Virus record (IMG/VR): IMGVR_UViG_3300047678_000346
Coordinates: 1 to 39,631 of that record
Length of the DNA: 39,631 bases
Reading direction: 5' to 3' (one strand)
Origin: a virus
A program made the position numbers and the translations under genes. A model generated the notes under the pieces. It was not told the origin of the DNA and made no database searches. It saw nothing but the letters and a program-made list of their open reading frames with translations. Positions 16,212-24,905 of this stretch are shown piece by piece. Each line of letters starts with the position of its first letter. Position 1 is the stretch's first letter.

Positions 16212-16642
16212 GCCAGCGTGTCCACGGTCGGCGCGGCGGCGAGCGACAGCTCGATCGACACCGCGACGCCTTCGTTCTGGTTCAGGTTCGTCGACGAAAT
16301 GTTGGTATACATCGCCGCCTGGAACACGACGTCGCCCGGCGTCGCATAGGGCGCCTTGCGGATCTGGTAGAGTTCCGAGGGCGTGGTCGGATCGTTCGAC
16401 AGCGTCTCGGCGCGCGTATAGCCGGTGGCGTCGGGCAGGTCGGGGATCACCGCGCAGCTTACCGTCACCGTACGCAGGCCCGGGGCCGACAGGCCATAAG
16501 GCGCGTCGGACTTGGAGGTCAGATCGATCGTGCCGGCCTGGCGCGCGATCGACAGATTCCCCTGGCCCTTGATCTCGTTATAGGTGCCGGCCGTCGTCGA
16601 CTGGATATACAACCGGTAATTATTGGCCAGTTTCTTCGCCAT
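16208..16642 (-). CDS. Major tail (tube) protein
   Basis: 144 aa, beta-rich. The sequence YRLYIQSTTAGTYNEIKGQGNLSI is the common opening of phage major tail tube proteins, followed by TIDLTSKSD and a YTNISSTN beta strand. It sits between the tail terminator and the chaperones. It has a clear 80-bp upstream gap with a hairpin (16664-16686) in a genome where most genes overlap, consistent with special transcript handling for an abundant product. The start is ATG 16642. Confidence 0.86.
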   Translation of the reverse strand: MAKKLANNYRLYIQSTTAGTYNEIKGQGNLSIARQAGTIDLTSKSDAPYGLSAPGLRTVTVSCAVIPDLPDATGYTRAETLSNDPTTPSELYQIRKAPYATPGDVVFQAAMYTNISSTNLNQNEGVAVSIELSLAAAPTVDTLA

Positions 16643-16663
16643 TGTCTGTCTCCCAAAATGAAA

Positions 16664-16686
16664 GACCCCGCTGGCGAGGCGGGGTC
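16664..16686 (-). terminator. GC hairpin upstream of the major tail gene
   Basis: GACCCCGC (16664-16671) pairs perfectly with GCGGGGTC (16679-16686) across a 7-base loop. On the minus strand it is followed by TCTTTCATTTT, a weak U-tract. It may be a partial terminator or an mRNA processing and stabilising structure setting the level of the tail tube transcript. Confidence 0.6.
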
Positions 16687-16722
16687 AGGATCGTCGAATT
16701 GTGCGTTTGGTCGTTCGGTCGC

Positions 16723-17115
16723 TCAGGCGGGCTGCGCGAAGATCAGGAAGCGCTGTGCGCCGTAATAAGTGACCCCATCATCCAGCAGCTGCGTGGTCGT
16801 GTTGAGCAGAACCGGCGCCGAGAGTTCGGCACCCGCCTGGGCCGGCAGATCGACAGCGTCCAGCGCCGCCCGCACCTGCTCCTGCAGGGCGTTGAGCGGC
16901 TTGCGCCCCGGTCCTGCGATCACCGTCACGATATCGATCTCGTGCCGCTCGAACCGGCTGTCCTTGCCGCCGATCGGCTCGATCGCGCCTTCGCCCACGA
17001 TCGCCACCGGCGGTGGCTGATTTTCCGGCACATGCTGGAACACCGGCGCGAGCGTGACGCTGCCGCGCAGCGCCTCGAACAAGGCCGTCTGAACGGCGGT
17101 GGCGAGATCAATCAT
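16723..17115 (-). CDS. Tail terminator / completion protein (DUF3168-like)
   Basis: 130 aa from ATG 17115. The pattern (IDLATAVQTALFEALRGSVTLAPVFQHVPENQPPPVAIVGEG, then FERHEIDIVTV) fits the DUF3168 tail completion family, which caps the tail tube for joining to the head. It overlaps the upstream HK97-gp10 gene by 8 bp and is the last gene before the tail-tube hairpin. Confidence 0.8.
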   Translation of the reverse strand: MIDLATAVQTALFEALRGSVTLAPVFQHVPENQPPPVAIVGEGAIEPIGGKDSRFERHEIDIVTVIAGPGRKPLNALQEQVRAALDAVDLPAQAGAELSAPVLLNTTTQLLDDGVTYYGAQRFLIFAQPA

Positions 17116-17572
17116 CACCCACCCCCATCGCCGCCCGGCGCAGGATCGCGTCCATGACGCTGCGCAGTTTCGGCACCTCATTCTGCCGGAAGTCGCGACC
17201 CCGCCCGAACACGAAATTATAGCGGTTGCGCGGGATCGCCCGGATATTCATGTACGCGCCCTTGCGCGGCCCGCGCCGGATCATCACCCGCTTGGCCTTG
17301 CGGCCCTGGTCGAGGATATAGCCGTAATAATAATCGCGCTGCGTGCGCTTGGTCAGCAGGCCGATCCGCAATCGCAGCGATTTCGGCAGCAGCTTGTAGG
17401 TCAGCGCCGCCGCGAGCTCGCCGGTCTTGCGCGGCGTCTCCGCGCGCGCGCGGCCGAGCAAACGTGCACCCGCCCCGTCGAGGAAGCTCGCCACTTCCTC
17501 GCGCGCCGCCTCGGGCAGTCGGCGCAGCAGCCGGCGGAACGAGGCCGCGCCTTTCAGTCGAGACCGGCTCAT
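17108..17572 (-). CDS. Head-tail joining protein, HK97 gp10-like
   Basis: 154 aa. The start is ATG 17572, overlapping the upstream stop; the longer open frame is a shadow. It has a helical N-terminus (ASFRRLLRRLPEAAREEVASFLDGAGARLL), then TPRKTGELAAALTY, the hallmark of HK97-gp10-like proteins, and a basic C-terminal half. It is placed between head closure and tail terminator, as in HK97-type phages. Confidence 0.82.
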   Translation of the reverse strand: MSRSRLKGAASFRRLLRRLPEAAREEVASFLDGAGARLLGRARAETPRKTGELAAALTYKLLPKSLRLRIGLLTKRTQRDYYYGYILDQGRKAKRVMIRRGPRKGAYMNIRAIPRNRYNFVFGRGRDFRQNEVPKLRSVMDAILRRAAMGVGDD

Positions 17573-17898
17573 TGCGCACTGTCCGTGCTGCACAGCGCCA
17601 CGAGCGTCTCGCGCGTGCCGGTCGGATCCTCGATCGACAGGATATTGAGCGCGCGGCCATTGTGAACGAAGCGATCTCCCGTCGTCGGGCGGTCGGGGCG
17701 CCACCTGATCTCGACGCGCCAGTTCTGACTGGCCAGGAGCGTTCCGGCCACGAGGCCTTCCTTGCCCCCCGTCGGCGTCACCTTGGCCCAGAGCGGGCGG
17801 ACCGCCGCCCAGCTGCGCGTATATCCGCCAGCACCGTCGGCAACGTCGCTTGCCCGCTGCCACCCCACACGGTCGCGAAGCGCCCCTGCGTCGATCAT
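17569..17898 (-). CDS. Head closure protein (phage head-tail adaptor)
   Basis: 109 aa. The start is ATG 17898, overlapping the upstream stop. The pattern IDAGALRDRV, then GGYTRSWAAVRPLWAKVTPTGGKE, then WRPDRPTTGDRFVHNGRALNILSIEDP is that of the small head-tail joining family (SPP1 gp16 / HK97 gp7-like). It seals the connector after DNA packaging. Confidence 0.85.
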   Translation of the reverse strand: MIDAGALRDRVGWQRASDVADGAGGYTRSWAAVRPLWAKVTPTGGKEGLVAGTLLASQNWRVEIRWRPDRPTTGDRFVHNGRALNILSIEDPTGTRETLVALCSTDSAQ

Positions 17899-20837
17899 AT
17901 GATCCACCGGCGGAAGGCGGAGCACAGCGCCAGCGCAGCCTTTTCGGTGCCGCCGTCCAGTCCGCCGGTCGCGCGATTCTCGTAGAGCCCAGCGATCACC
18001 AGCAAGGCTGCCTGACGCAATTCGTGCGGCACCAGCGCGGGGGTGGCATAGCCCGCCGTGACGCTGACCATCACCGCATCGTCCACCCGCTCGGTGAGTG
18101 GCCAGGCCGAGCCGATCACGGGTTTGATCGTCGCAGGGCGGATCATAAGCGATGCGCGATAGCTGGCCGGATCGAGCAGCGTTACCACGCCTTCGGCGTC
18201 GCGATATTCGATCGAATCGACGCTCGTCACCGGCCACGCATCCAGCGCGATCCGCGCGAAGCCGTCGAACGCTTCGACGATTGATCGGTCGCTCAGCAGA
18301 TGGCCGGTCGTTCGCTCCACCCATTCGATCGCCGCCGAACGGATCGCCTCGATTAAGTCATCTTCATCGTCGCGGTCGATACGCAGATATTGCTTGATCA
18401 GATCGAGCGGCAGCAGCACCGCTTCTCCCAGCGCGCCCTCGCCCGCAAGCCGAAGCGCGGCCAGCGACAGGCTCGCCCCCCCGACGATTGCCGGGGCCGC
18501 CGCGCCGCCAAGCGCGGTCAATACGACGCGATCGAGCAACAGCGCGGCGCTGCCGCTGACCGGACTGGCCACATTGGCCAGCGCCGCCAACCCGATCCGG
18601 TCGAGCGCGATCGACGCCGATCCGCTGACCGGGGCCATGCCGGTGCTCGCCAGGGCGGACAGCAGGACGCCGGCCAGGCTCAGGCTCGCGATGCCGCTCA
18701 CCGCCGGCGGCGCGGCGGTCGCCGCCGCCGCCAGCAGCACGCGACCCATCGCGAGGCTCGCGCTGCCGGTGACCGGCACCGGCTGTTCATTTTCATAAGC
18801 GCCCGCTGCCGCCGCGGCATCGCTGCGCCGCGCGGTGCCGAGCAGGTCGAAGGGCAGCACGCCAGTGCCGACCGGAATGCGGCCATAGGCGACGTTGGTC
18901 GAGCCGGTCAGCCGCGCGTTCGATCCGCCGGCGCCGGCGGTATAGCTGGCGCCATTGAACGTCGCGGCGCCGTTGGTCGTGAACCCGACCGCATTGGGGG
19001 TCGTGCTGCTCGTCCCGATCGACGCCTTCAGCCCCGGATAATCCTGCCGGAAGTAGGGCTGGCCCGGCCCGGCGTCCTGATAGAGGCTCACCTCGCCCCG
19101 ACAGCCGACGCCGTGGACATAAGACCAGTTGCCGACATGGCTCGACGCGTCAGCGAGATTTGGGATGACGCCCGCAAACCAGTCATTTTTCGTGTTGATC
19201 TGGACATGGATGTTGCCGACGAACGACTGCAGCTTGTGCGTGCGCAGGTTGCCGTTGGGCCCATCGTCATAAAGGATGTTCGAGCGCCCGGCGTTGTTCG
19301 CGCCGAGGAAGCTATTCTGCCACACGCACAGGTGCGAGACGGTGCCCGTGTCGCTGTCTCGCGATGGCCCCAGCGCGACGCTCGCCGTCGCCGACGTCCA
19401 CTCAACCAGATTCTGGACGAACGCCACCCCGGTCACTGCGCCGCCCCCGGGCGACCAGAATTCGCCGGTGACCTTCAGGAAGCGATTGAACATCGTCATC
19501 GCGCCCGAAATGCGGGGCGAGATGAACCCGCACGCGGCATTGGTCAGCGCGCAGCCGAAGATGGCGAAGCCTTCGACCGAGAAGGCCGCGCTGGTGCCGC
19601 CGCCGGTGACCCCGCGGAACAGGCTGAGCGCTTGGCCCGAACTGGTCTGGAAGCACGAGGTGCCTTCCGCGTTGAGCAGCGTGATCCCGCCGAGCAGCAT
19701 CAGCCGGCTGTTGCTAAGCTTGAGCCCATTATTCGCGCAGTCGAGCGTCACGTCCTGGATGGCGATGCGACCGGCCAGCGCCGTGTCCGCGTAGAGCGAG
19801 AAATTGCCCATGCGATTGAGCGTGAGATCGCGGATCGTGTAATATTTAATGCCGTCATAACCGAGATTGGCGGCGCCGAACTGCAGGATCACCGCCGCGC
19901 GCGAGGTCGACGCCGGATCGCGCTCGATGATCGTCTCGGCGTAGGTCTGGTAGGTATTGAACACATTGCCAGCGCCGAGCACATAGGCGCCGTCCTTGAG
20001 GCGAATGATGCTGCCATCGATATAGGCCGAGCCGATCGCCGCGCGCAGCTTGACATGCGCGCCGCCGATGGTGGCGCAGGGCGAGGCCGACGCGGCCGCG
20101 GCATTGGTGGACGCCACGCCGGTGCTGTCGCTGCCGCCCGTCGCGACGTAAGCATAATAGGGTGTCGACGCCCGCGTCGTGTCCTTGCGAAACATCTGCG
20201 GCACGAACCCGGCATTGTCGGCGGTTCCGGTGGCGCTGTCGAGAACCGAGCCGCTCCCGCCGAGCCAAGGATAGACCTTCGCGTTGACGGTGATCTGGCT
20301 GCTGTTCGCCAGCGAACTGATGTCGAGATTGAAGGCGTAGACCAGCACCGGGCAGGCGTCGCCGGTCGAGGTCGAGACCGTCATCAGGCTGACCGTCTGC
20401 GAGACCGTGGTGGTGCCGTCGCTGGCCGTCACGATCACGCAGGCGACGGGCCGCTTGCCACGCGCATCGCGGTGGACCGCGACCAGCTCGCCGGCGATGC
20501 TGTTGCCGACGATGCGCCGATCGCGCATCAACCACTGCGCGATCGGCTTCGGGCTGGTCTCGGTCGAATTGTTGGTGACGCCGATGATCGTGTCGGTCGA
20601 ATAGACATAGTCCGACAGCGAGACCGTGGTGGCGCTCAACGAGGCCTGGTTGGGATAAGCCTGGCGCACGCGCTTGGTGAGGATCAGCGTGTCCGCATAG
20701 CTGGTCGCCCCCCCCGTCGCGTCGAAGCCTCCGCGCGAGACCGAGATGGTCTCCGGCGCGCTGTCCGGCGCGAAGGTGGGCGGCGTGCCGCTGTATTCGG
20801 CGGACCAGCCTGCTCCGTTGATCGACGCGAGCGCCAT
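17895..20837 (-). CDS. Fusion: beta-helix appendage protein, Ala/Ser repeat linker, head-tail connector (gp6-like)
   Basis: 980 aa in one uninterrupted frame. Residues 1-685 are beta-rich with parallel beta-helix features (YYTIRDLTLNRMGNFSLYAD, GRIAIQDVTLDCANNGLKL), like surface-glycan-binding or depolymerase appendages. Residues 686-800 hold five degenerate 23-25-residue repeats of the type PVSGSASLALDRV. From about 809 a head-tail connector domain begins (LPLDLIKQYLRIDRDDEDDLIEAIRSAAIEWVERTTG, ending ENRATGG...FRRWII), as in HK97 gp6. Connector proteins are normally about 100-200 aa and stand alone. Separate initiation of the connector inside this ORF cannot be excluded, but no in-frame ATG was seen close before residue 809. 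Confidence 0.8.
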   Translation of the reverse strand: MALASINGAGWSAEYSGTPPTFAPDSAPETISVSRGGFDATGGATSYADTLILTKRVRQAYPNQASLSATTVSLSDYVYSTDTIIGVTNNSTETSPKPIAQWLMRDRRIVGNSIAGELVAVHRDARGKRPVACVIVTASDGTTTVSQTVSLMTVSTSTGDACPVLVYAFNLDISSLANSSQITVNAKVYPWLGGSGSVLDSATGTADNAGFVPQMFRKDTTRASTPYYAYVATGGSDSTGVASTNAAAASASPCATIGGAHVKLRAAIGSAYIDGSIIRLKDGAYVLGAGNVFNTYQTYAETIIERDPASTSRAAVILQFGAANLGYDGIKYYTIRDLTLNRMGNFSLYADTALAGRIAIQDVTLDCANNGLKLSNSRLMLLGGITLLNAEGTSCFQTSSGQALSLFRGVTGGGTSAAFSVEGFAIFGCALTNAACGFISPRISGAMTMFNRFLKVTGEFWSPGGGAVTGVAFVQNLVEWTSATASVALGPSRDSDTGTVSHLCVWQNSFLGANNAGRSNILYDDGPNGNLRTHKLQSFVGNIHVQINTKNDWFAGVIPNLADASSHVGNWSYVHGVGCRGEVSLYQDAGPGQPYFRQDYPGLKASIGTSSTTPNAVGFTTNGAATFNGASYTAGAGGSNARLTGSTNVAYGRIPVGTGVLPFDLLGTARRSDAAAAAGAYENEQPVPVTGSASLAMGRVLLAAAATAAPPAVSGIASLSLAGVLLSALASTGMAPVSGSASIALDRIGLAALANVASPVSGSAALLLDRVVLTALGGAAAPAIVGGASLSLAALRLAGEGALGEAVLLPLDLIKQYLRIDRDDEDDLIEAIRSAAIEWVERTTGHLLSDRSIVEAFDGFARIALDAWPVTSVDSIEYRDAEGVVTLLDPASYRASLMIRPATIKPVIGSAWPLTERVDDAVMVSVTAGYATPALVPHELRQAALLVIAGLYENRATGGLDGGTEKAALALCSAFRRWII
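18438..18782 (-). repeat. Five degenerate 69-75-bp coding repeats (P-V-S-G-S-A-S units)
   Basis: Units begin PVTGSASLAMGRV, PAVSGIASLSLAGV, PVSGSASIALDRI, PVSGSAALLLDRV and PAIVGGASLSLAAL. They form a hydrophobic Ala/Leu-rich linker between the appendage and connector parts of the 980-aa protein. Their divergence at DNA level suggests an old duplication. Confidence 0.75.
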
Positions 20838-20844
20838 GTCGGCC

Positions 20845-21396
20845 TCAGGCGTTCGGCGCGGTGAAGGCGAAGCTGCTGATCGAGACCTGACCGCCCGCGA
20901 CGATCGACAGGTCGGTCAGCACCAGATCGGCCGGGCCGACATAGGACCAGGTGACGCCGCCATCGGCGATCCCGGTGCCGATGCCGGTCGGGCCGCCGCT
21001 GCTCGCCGATGTGCCGGCTCCCGTCACCTGATAGATATTGCCGCCGTTCGCCCGCTGCTGACCGACCGTATAAGCGGTCGAGGCCGCCCAGGCCTGCGTC
21101 ACGACACCCTGCAAATGACGCGTGGTGCCGTCGGCGGCGGTGATCTCGAAATGCCCGGCGGTGCCGGTCGCATCGGCGGCACTATCCTGCCAGCTGCCCG
21201 ACAGCGCCTTGGCGCCACCCGAAGCGGCGGCCATCCAGTCGCTGGGCAGGTTCATCGTCGCCAACACGGTGCCGCTCGCGGCTGCGGCCACATTGGCGGG
21301 CGCGGCGCCGCTGCGGATTTTGAGAATGGCGGAAGCGCCGATCGTGGTCTCGATCGCGTCGAGTATGGCGTTGCGCACGGCTGTCGACAACTGCAT
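20845..21396 (-). CDS. Head decoration-like / capsid-associated protein
   Basis: 183 aa. The N-terminal part (AVRNAILDAIETTIGASAILKIRSGAAP) resembles small virion proteins next to capsid genes in sphingomonad phages. The middle contains AWAASTAYTVGQQRANGGNIYQVTGAG, a short carbohydrate-binding-like module seen in many phage structural proteins. The start is ATG 21396 with AAGGAT upstream. It probably decorates the capsid or supports the long appendage protein encoded next. The exact role is unproven. Confidence 0.68.
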   Translation of the reverse strand: MQLSTAVRNAILDAIETTIGASAILKIRSGAAPANVAAAASGTVLATMNLPSDWMAAASGGAKALSGSWQDSAADATGTAGHFEITAADGTTRHLQGVVTQAWAASTAYTVGQQRANGGNIYQVTGAGTSASSGGPTGIGTGIADGGVTWSYVGPADLVLTDLSIVAGGQVSISSFAFTAPNA

Positions 21397-21419
21397 CGTG
21401 ATGATCCTTCAAATGAGAA

Positions 21420-21445
21420 GGGCCGCCGCATCGCTGCGACGGCCC
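21420..21445 (-). terminator. Hairpin between the small head gene and the decoration-like gene
   Basis: GGGCCG (21420-21425) pairs with CGGCCC (21440-21445), continued by CGCA/TGCG inside after one mismatch, with a 4-base loop. On the minus strand it is followed by TTCTCATTT. It resembles the hairpin before the major tail gene and may be a weak terminator or an mRNA processing site. Confidence 0.5.
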
Positions 21446-21467
21446 GGTGAGGCTGGAGGTCGTAGGG

Positions 21468-21704
21468 TCAGTCGGCGCTTGCCGCCTTGTTCTCCAGGGC
21501 AGCCTCCGCCTTGTTCTTCGGCGCTGGCTGGGCCTTGGCTGGCTTTGTCGGTTTTGCTTCGACCCGCGTGGCGAGACCGCGCTCTTCGAGCTCCCTGGCA
21601 AACGTCTCGGAGATTTCAAACTCCTCCCCGGGGCGCAGGCTGTCCGGGCCGACCTCGCTGAGGTGCAGGCTGTCGACCGCTTTCATCTTGATGGTGCTCA
21701 TCAT
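21468..21704 (-). CDS. Small head protein downstream of capsid
   Basis: 78 aa from the ATGATG at 21704, with AAAGGA five bases upstream. It has a compact N-terminal domain (MKAVDSLHLSEVGPDSLRPGEEFEISETFARELEERGLATRVE) and a Lys/Ala/Pro-rich tail, a pattern common for small proteins encoded directly after HK97-type capsid genes. Lys-rich tails of this kind may touch DNA or the capsid inner face. A strong hairpin precedes the gene. Confidence 0.72.
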   Translation of the reverse strand: MMSTIKMKAVDSLHLSEVGPDSLRPGEEFEISETFARELEERGLATRVEAKPTKPAKAQPAPKNKAEAALENKAASAD

Positions 21705-21718
21705 GTTGTTCCTTTCGA

Positions 21719-21746
21719 GAGCGGGGCCGATACGCCAGCCCCGCTC
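21719..21746 (-). terminator. Perfect 9-bp GC hairpin after the capsid gene
   Basis: GAGCGGGGC (21719-21727) pairs with GCCCCGCTC (21738-21746) across a 10-base loop, 15 bp after the capsid stop and just before the ribosome binding site of the next gene. There is no long T-run behind it on the minus strand. It is more likely a transcript-stabilising or attenuating structure that raises capsid mRNA relative to downstream genes. Confidence 0.6.
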
Positions 21747-21760
21747 CACTTCGGTTTTCA

Positions 21761-22987
21761 TCAGCTGGTCAGATCGGTGATCGCTGCCGCGAATCCGCCC
21801 TTGATGAACGCGGCAGGACGATAGACCGCGAGGGCCAGGCGCTCCTCGGCAAGGATCGTCACCAGATTCTTGCGGAAATTGTCGCTGTCCTCGGTGCTGA
21901 TTTCCACCCGCGCATCTTCACGGTCGAAAATCTGCGCACCCATCGCGAAGGCGCCGGTCAGGAAATTGCCCGCCGCCATCGCCTGCGTGCTCACCACCGG
22001 CAGCCCCCAAAGGCGCGCCTCGATGGTGCCAGAAGGATCGCCGATGATGTAGCGGCCCTGCGTATCCTTGGTCGATTCGATGTTGGCCCAGTCGATCGGG
22101 TTGAGGACATGCGCGGTGGCCGGCAGCTCGGCCAGCGCGGCCTGCAGCATCGCGTAGCGAAGCACATCCAGTTTGGTCGGCGTCGCGACGATCGAGGTGC
22201 CGGCCGCAAAGGCGGTGGCCTGCGTGTAGATGCCGTTGAGATTGGTGCCGGTGCCCGACCCATTGAGCAGCTGGTTTTCCTCGACAAAGGCCAGGCCATA
22301 CCTCAGCCGGCCATCGACATAACTCTGCAGCATCGGCGCATCGTCGAGGATCTGACGCGTTGCCAGCACCCAGTGCGCGATCGTCGTCACCGACTGAGTG
22401 ACGAGATCGAACTGGATGTCTGACTGCGGTTTGGTCGGGCCCGTCTGTTCCGACACGGTCGCCGCCGCATTGGTGAACCCGGTCTCCACCGGATACTGGA
22501 TCGACGGCTGCGAGGTGCGCCCCGGGGTCAGAAGGTCGCGGATCGTCATCCGGCGGGTCAGCGGCTCGACCATCGGAGCGCGCATCGGCACCAGCAGATC
22601 ACCCGCCGAACCGTCGGCAAGCGTGGTGGCCGACGAAATGATCGCCTTCACCTCGACGCCGACGCGCTGACCGGCCTTCGGATTGGCCATGAAGGACTTC
22701 ACAGCTTCGTCCTCGATCACTTGGTAGCCCGCCGATTTGGTGCGCTGGGTCTCATTGCCGCCCTTGCGCGCGATCTTCTGCTCGATTTCGTCGAGACGCG
22801 CCTTGGCCTCGTTCATCCCGGCGATCGCCTGATCGGCCAGCTCCTTGCCGGTGGCGCTCAGTGGAATGCCCTTCTCGGCCTCGGCCAGCGCCTTTTCGGC
22901 GATTGCCTTGACCTCGTCGAAGCGCTTGTCGAACGCGGCCTTGGTCTCGGCCGCCAGCTCGGCGGCCGTCTTGGTTTCGGTCGTCAT
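21761..22987 (-). CDS. Major capsid protein, HK97 fold
   Basis: 408 aa. Residues 1-75 are a charged coiled coil (FDEVKAIAEKALAEAEKG, MNEAKARLDEIEQKIARKGG), the scaffolding delta domain removed by the prohead protease. The HK97 core follows (GDLLVPMRAPMVEPLTRRMTIRDLLTPG, HWVLATRQILDDAPMLQSYV, NQLLNGSGTGTNLNGI, ending near VYRPAAFIKG). It is preceded by protease and portal genes in the standard order. The length is normal for the family. Confidence 0.94.
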   Translation of the reverse strand: MTTETKTAAELAAETKAAFDKRFDEVKAIAEKALAEAEKGIPLSATGKELADQAIAGMNEAKARLDEIEQKIARKGGNETQRTKSAGYQVIEDEAVKSFMANPKAGQRVGVEVKAIISSATTLADGSAGDLLVPMRAPMVEPLTRRMTIRDLLTPGRTSQPSIQYPVETGFTNAAATVSEQTGPTKPQSDIQFDLVTQSVTTIAHWVLATRQILDDAPMLQSYVDGRLRYGLAFVEENQLLNGSGTGTNLNGIYTQATAFAAGTSIVATPTKLDVLRYAMLQAALAELPATAHVLNPIDWANIESTKDTQGRYIIGDPSGTIEARLWGLPVVSTQAMAAGNFLTGAFAMGAQIFDREDARVEISTEDSDNFRKNLVTILAEERLALAVYRPAAFIKGGFAAAITDLTS

Positions 22988-22998
22988 CTTGAAAATCC

Positions 22999-23676
22999 TT
23001 ATTCGGAGAGATCGACGCCTTCGGCGTCGCGGAGGGCCGCCCAGTAGGCGGCAAGCGGATCGGCCTCGACCTCGGGCTCCCCCCGAAGATGCGGCGTCGC
23101 CCCGGCCGCGATTGCGGCGGCCTTGGCTTTCGAGAAACCTGCATCCCGCAGGAGACCCTCGAATTCACGAACGGTTGGCAGGCGGCCTGCATCGAGCATG
23201 GCCTTGACCACTTCCACGCGGGCGCGCTCATTGGCAGCGAACGTCACGATGCTGTTTTCCAAAAGATCGAGCTCGAGCAGGGACACGACGCCCGGCTTGC
23301 CTTCTTTCGGCTGCGCCTTGATCGTCCGGTAACCGATCGACAGACCGTCCAGTCCGCCCTCGCGTAGCAACGCATAGGCCTCGGCGGCCTTCGCCACGCT
23401 ATCCTTGAACAGCCGCCCCTTAACCCAAAGGCCTTTTCCGTCCTCAGCCAGATCGTCCCACACGCCGATCGGCTGATGCGGATCGTGTTGCCACAGCATC
23501 TTGATCGTGCGCCCCGCGCGGCGGCTCTTCACCAGGCTGTCAACGAAGGCACCCGGCTCGACGATCTCGCCATAGCTGTCGACATTTCCGAACACCGAAG
23601 CATAGCCCTCGATCTGGCCGCTTTCGGTTACTGCCTTGCTGTCCAGCGCCACTGCGCTGTTCTTGGTGAGAATCAT
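22999..23676 (-). CDS. Prohead maturation protease (HK97 type, S78)
   Basis: 225 aa from ATG 23676, overlapping the portal stop. It shows GYASVFGNVDSYGEIVEPGAF, MLWQHDPHQPIGVW with the catalytic His (64 or 67), and GLSIGYR with the nucleophile Ser at about 113, the known Ser/His pattern of S78 prohead proteases. The protein cleaves the capsid delta domain. The C-terminal part (VREFEGLLRDAGFSKAKAAAIAAG) is the usual self-processed tail. Confidence 0.92.
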   Translation of the reverse strand: MILTKNSAVALDSKAVTESGQIEGYASVFGNVDSYGEIVEPGAFVDSLVKSRRAGRTIKMLWQHDPHQPIGVWDDLAEDGKGLWVKGRLFKDSVAKAAEAYALLREGGLDGLSIGYRTIKAQPKEGKPGVVSLLELDLLENSIVTFAANERARVEVVKAMLDAGRLPTVREFEGLLRDAGFSKAKAAAIAAGATPHLRGEPEVEADPLAAYWAALRDAEGVDLSE

Positions 23677-24905
23677 TGGACTGTCTCCGCAGGAGCGCCA
23701 ACCGGGTTGGCCGCTTCGGTGATCGGCATGTTCTGCATCTGCATGCGCGGCACATCGCCGCCTTCGACCGGCGGCAGATTTTCCAGACCGCGAACCTCGT
23801 TGATCGTCATCCAGCCATTCTGAAGCGCCGAGGCGTAGAAGGTCGATCGCGCGCCGCTGTCGGCGCGCAACAGACCCTCGATATTGAACTCGATCGTGAC
23901 GCCGCCCTGCCGTTCGACCTCGCTGAGCAGCTGCTGCTCCAGCGCCTGCTCGATCCTCTTCAACCGGCGCCGCAGCGTGAATTTCTGGAAGCCGAGCGTT
24001 TGTTGCTCCAGCCCGGTGCCCCAACTTGTGGCCTTGTCGGTCTGACCGATCATGTGCGGCGGTACACCGAATACGCGGCAGATTTCTTCGACCGAAAATC
24101 GCCGGGACTCCAGCATCTGCGCGTCGATCGGATTGATCGTCAGTTGCGCCCATTGCATGTCGCGATCGAGCAGCATCGGCCGCCCGTCATTGACGGCGCC
24201 GACGAACTTGCTCTGGAGCAGTTCTTCCATCTCGTTGCGCTGCGCGCTGTTCAGCGTCTCCTTGGTACTCAGCACCCCGCTGGGCCGCGCACCATTTCCG
24301 AACACAGATCCGGCGGCGCGTTCGGTCGCGATCGCCGACCCGAACGCTTGACGACACACGGCCAATGTCGACACCCCGCCGAGTGGGCCGCCGCCAAATC
24401 CCCGGATATGCAGCACCCGCGCCTGGGTTGCGATCGTCATCGATCCACAGGCGGTCCAGCTATACTCGATATCGCCATTCGACAGACGCCGGGTCTGAAC
24501 AAGATCCGGCCTGATCGGCGTCAGTGAGACCAGCCTGCCGCCGCCCGCAAACTCCATTTCGGCATAAGCGTTGCCATCGAGCTCCAGGGCCGCCGCAATA
24601 TATTCGAGAAAGTCGACCGCGGTCTGATCGAAATTGGGGCGATCGTGCAGAATGCGATAGAGCGGGTGATCCTTGGCCACCGACCGCTCGCCGTTCACCG
24701 TTCGATACACCATCAGCGGCAGACTGCCGATCGTCCCGGCAAGCAGGTTAACACACGCCCAGGTCGCCGAAATCCCGAGCGCCGTTGACTGCGTGACGAC
24801 TTCGCCGCTGTAGCTCGGCGATGCGCCGATCGATCGCACGAGGCGAATGTCTTGCAGGCCCATGGCACGAACGATGACGGCGGCGGCCTTTTGCATGATA
24901 TTCAT
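23673..24905 (-). CDS. Portal protein, HK97 type
   Basis: 410 aa from ATG 24905, overlapping the terminase stop by ATGA; a longer form from 24926 is possible. Typical portal features are TALGISATWACVNLLAGTIGSLPLMVYR, HPLYRILHDRPNFDQTAVDFLEYIAAALELDGNAYAE and FGVPPHMIGQTDKATSWGTGLEQQTLGFQKFTL. It forms the dodecameric DNA channel at one capsid vertex and docks the terminase. Confidence 0.94.
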   Translation of the reverse strand: MNIMQKAAAVIVRAMGLQDIRLVRSIGASPSYSGEVVTQSTALGISATWACVNLLAGTIGSLPLMVYRTVNGERSVAKDHPLYRILHDRPNFDQTAVDFLEYIAAALELDGNAYAEMEFAGGGRLVSLTPIRPDLVQTRRLSNGDIEYSWTACGSMTIATQARVLHIRGFGGGPLGGVSTLAVCRQAFGSAIATERAAGSVFGNGARPSGVLSTKETLNSAQRNEMEELLQSKFVGAVNDGRPMLLDRDMQWAQLTINPIDAQMLESRRFSVEEICRVFGVPPHMIGQTDKATSWGTGLEQQTLGFQKFTLRRRLKRIEQALEQQLLSEVERQGGVTIEFNIEGLLRADSGARSTFYASALQNGWMTINEVRGLENLPPVEGGDVPRMQMQNMPITEAANPVGAPAETVQ

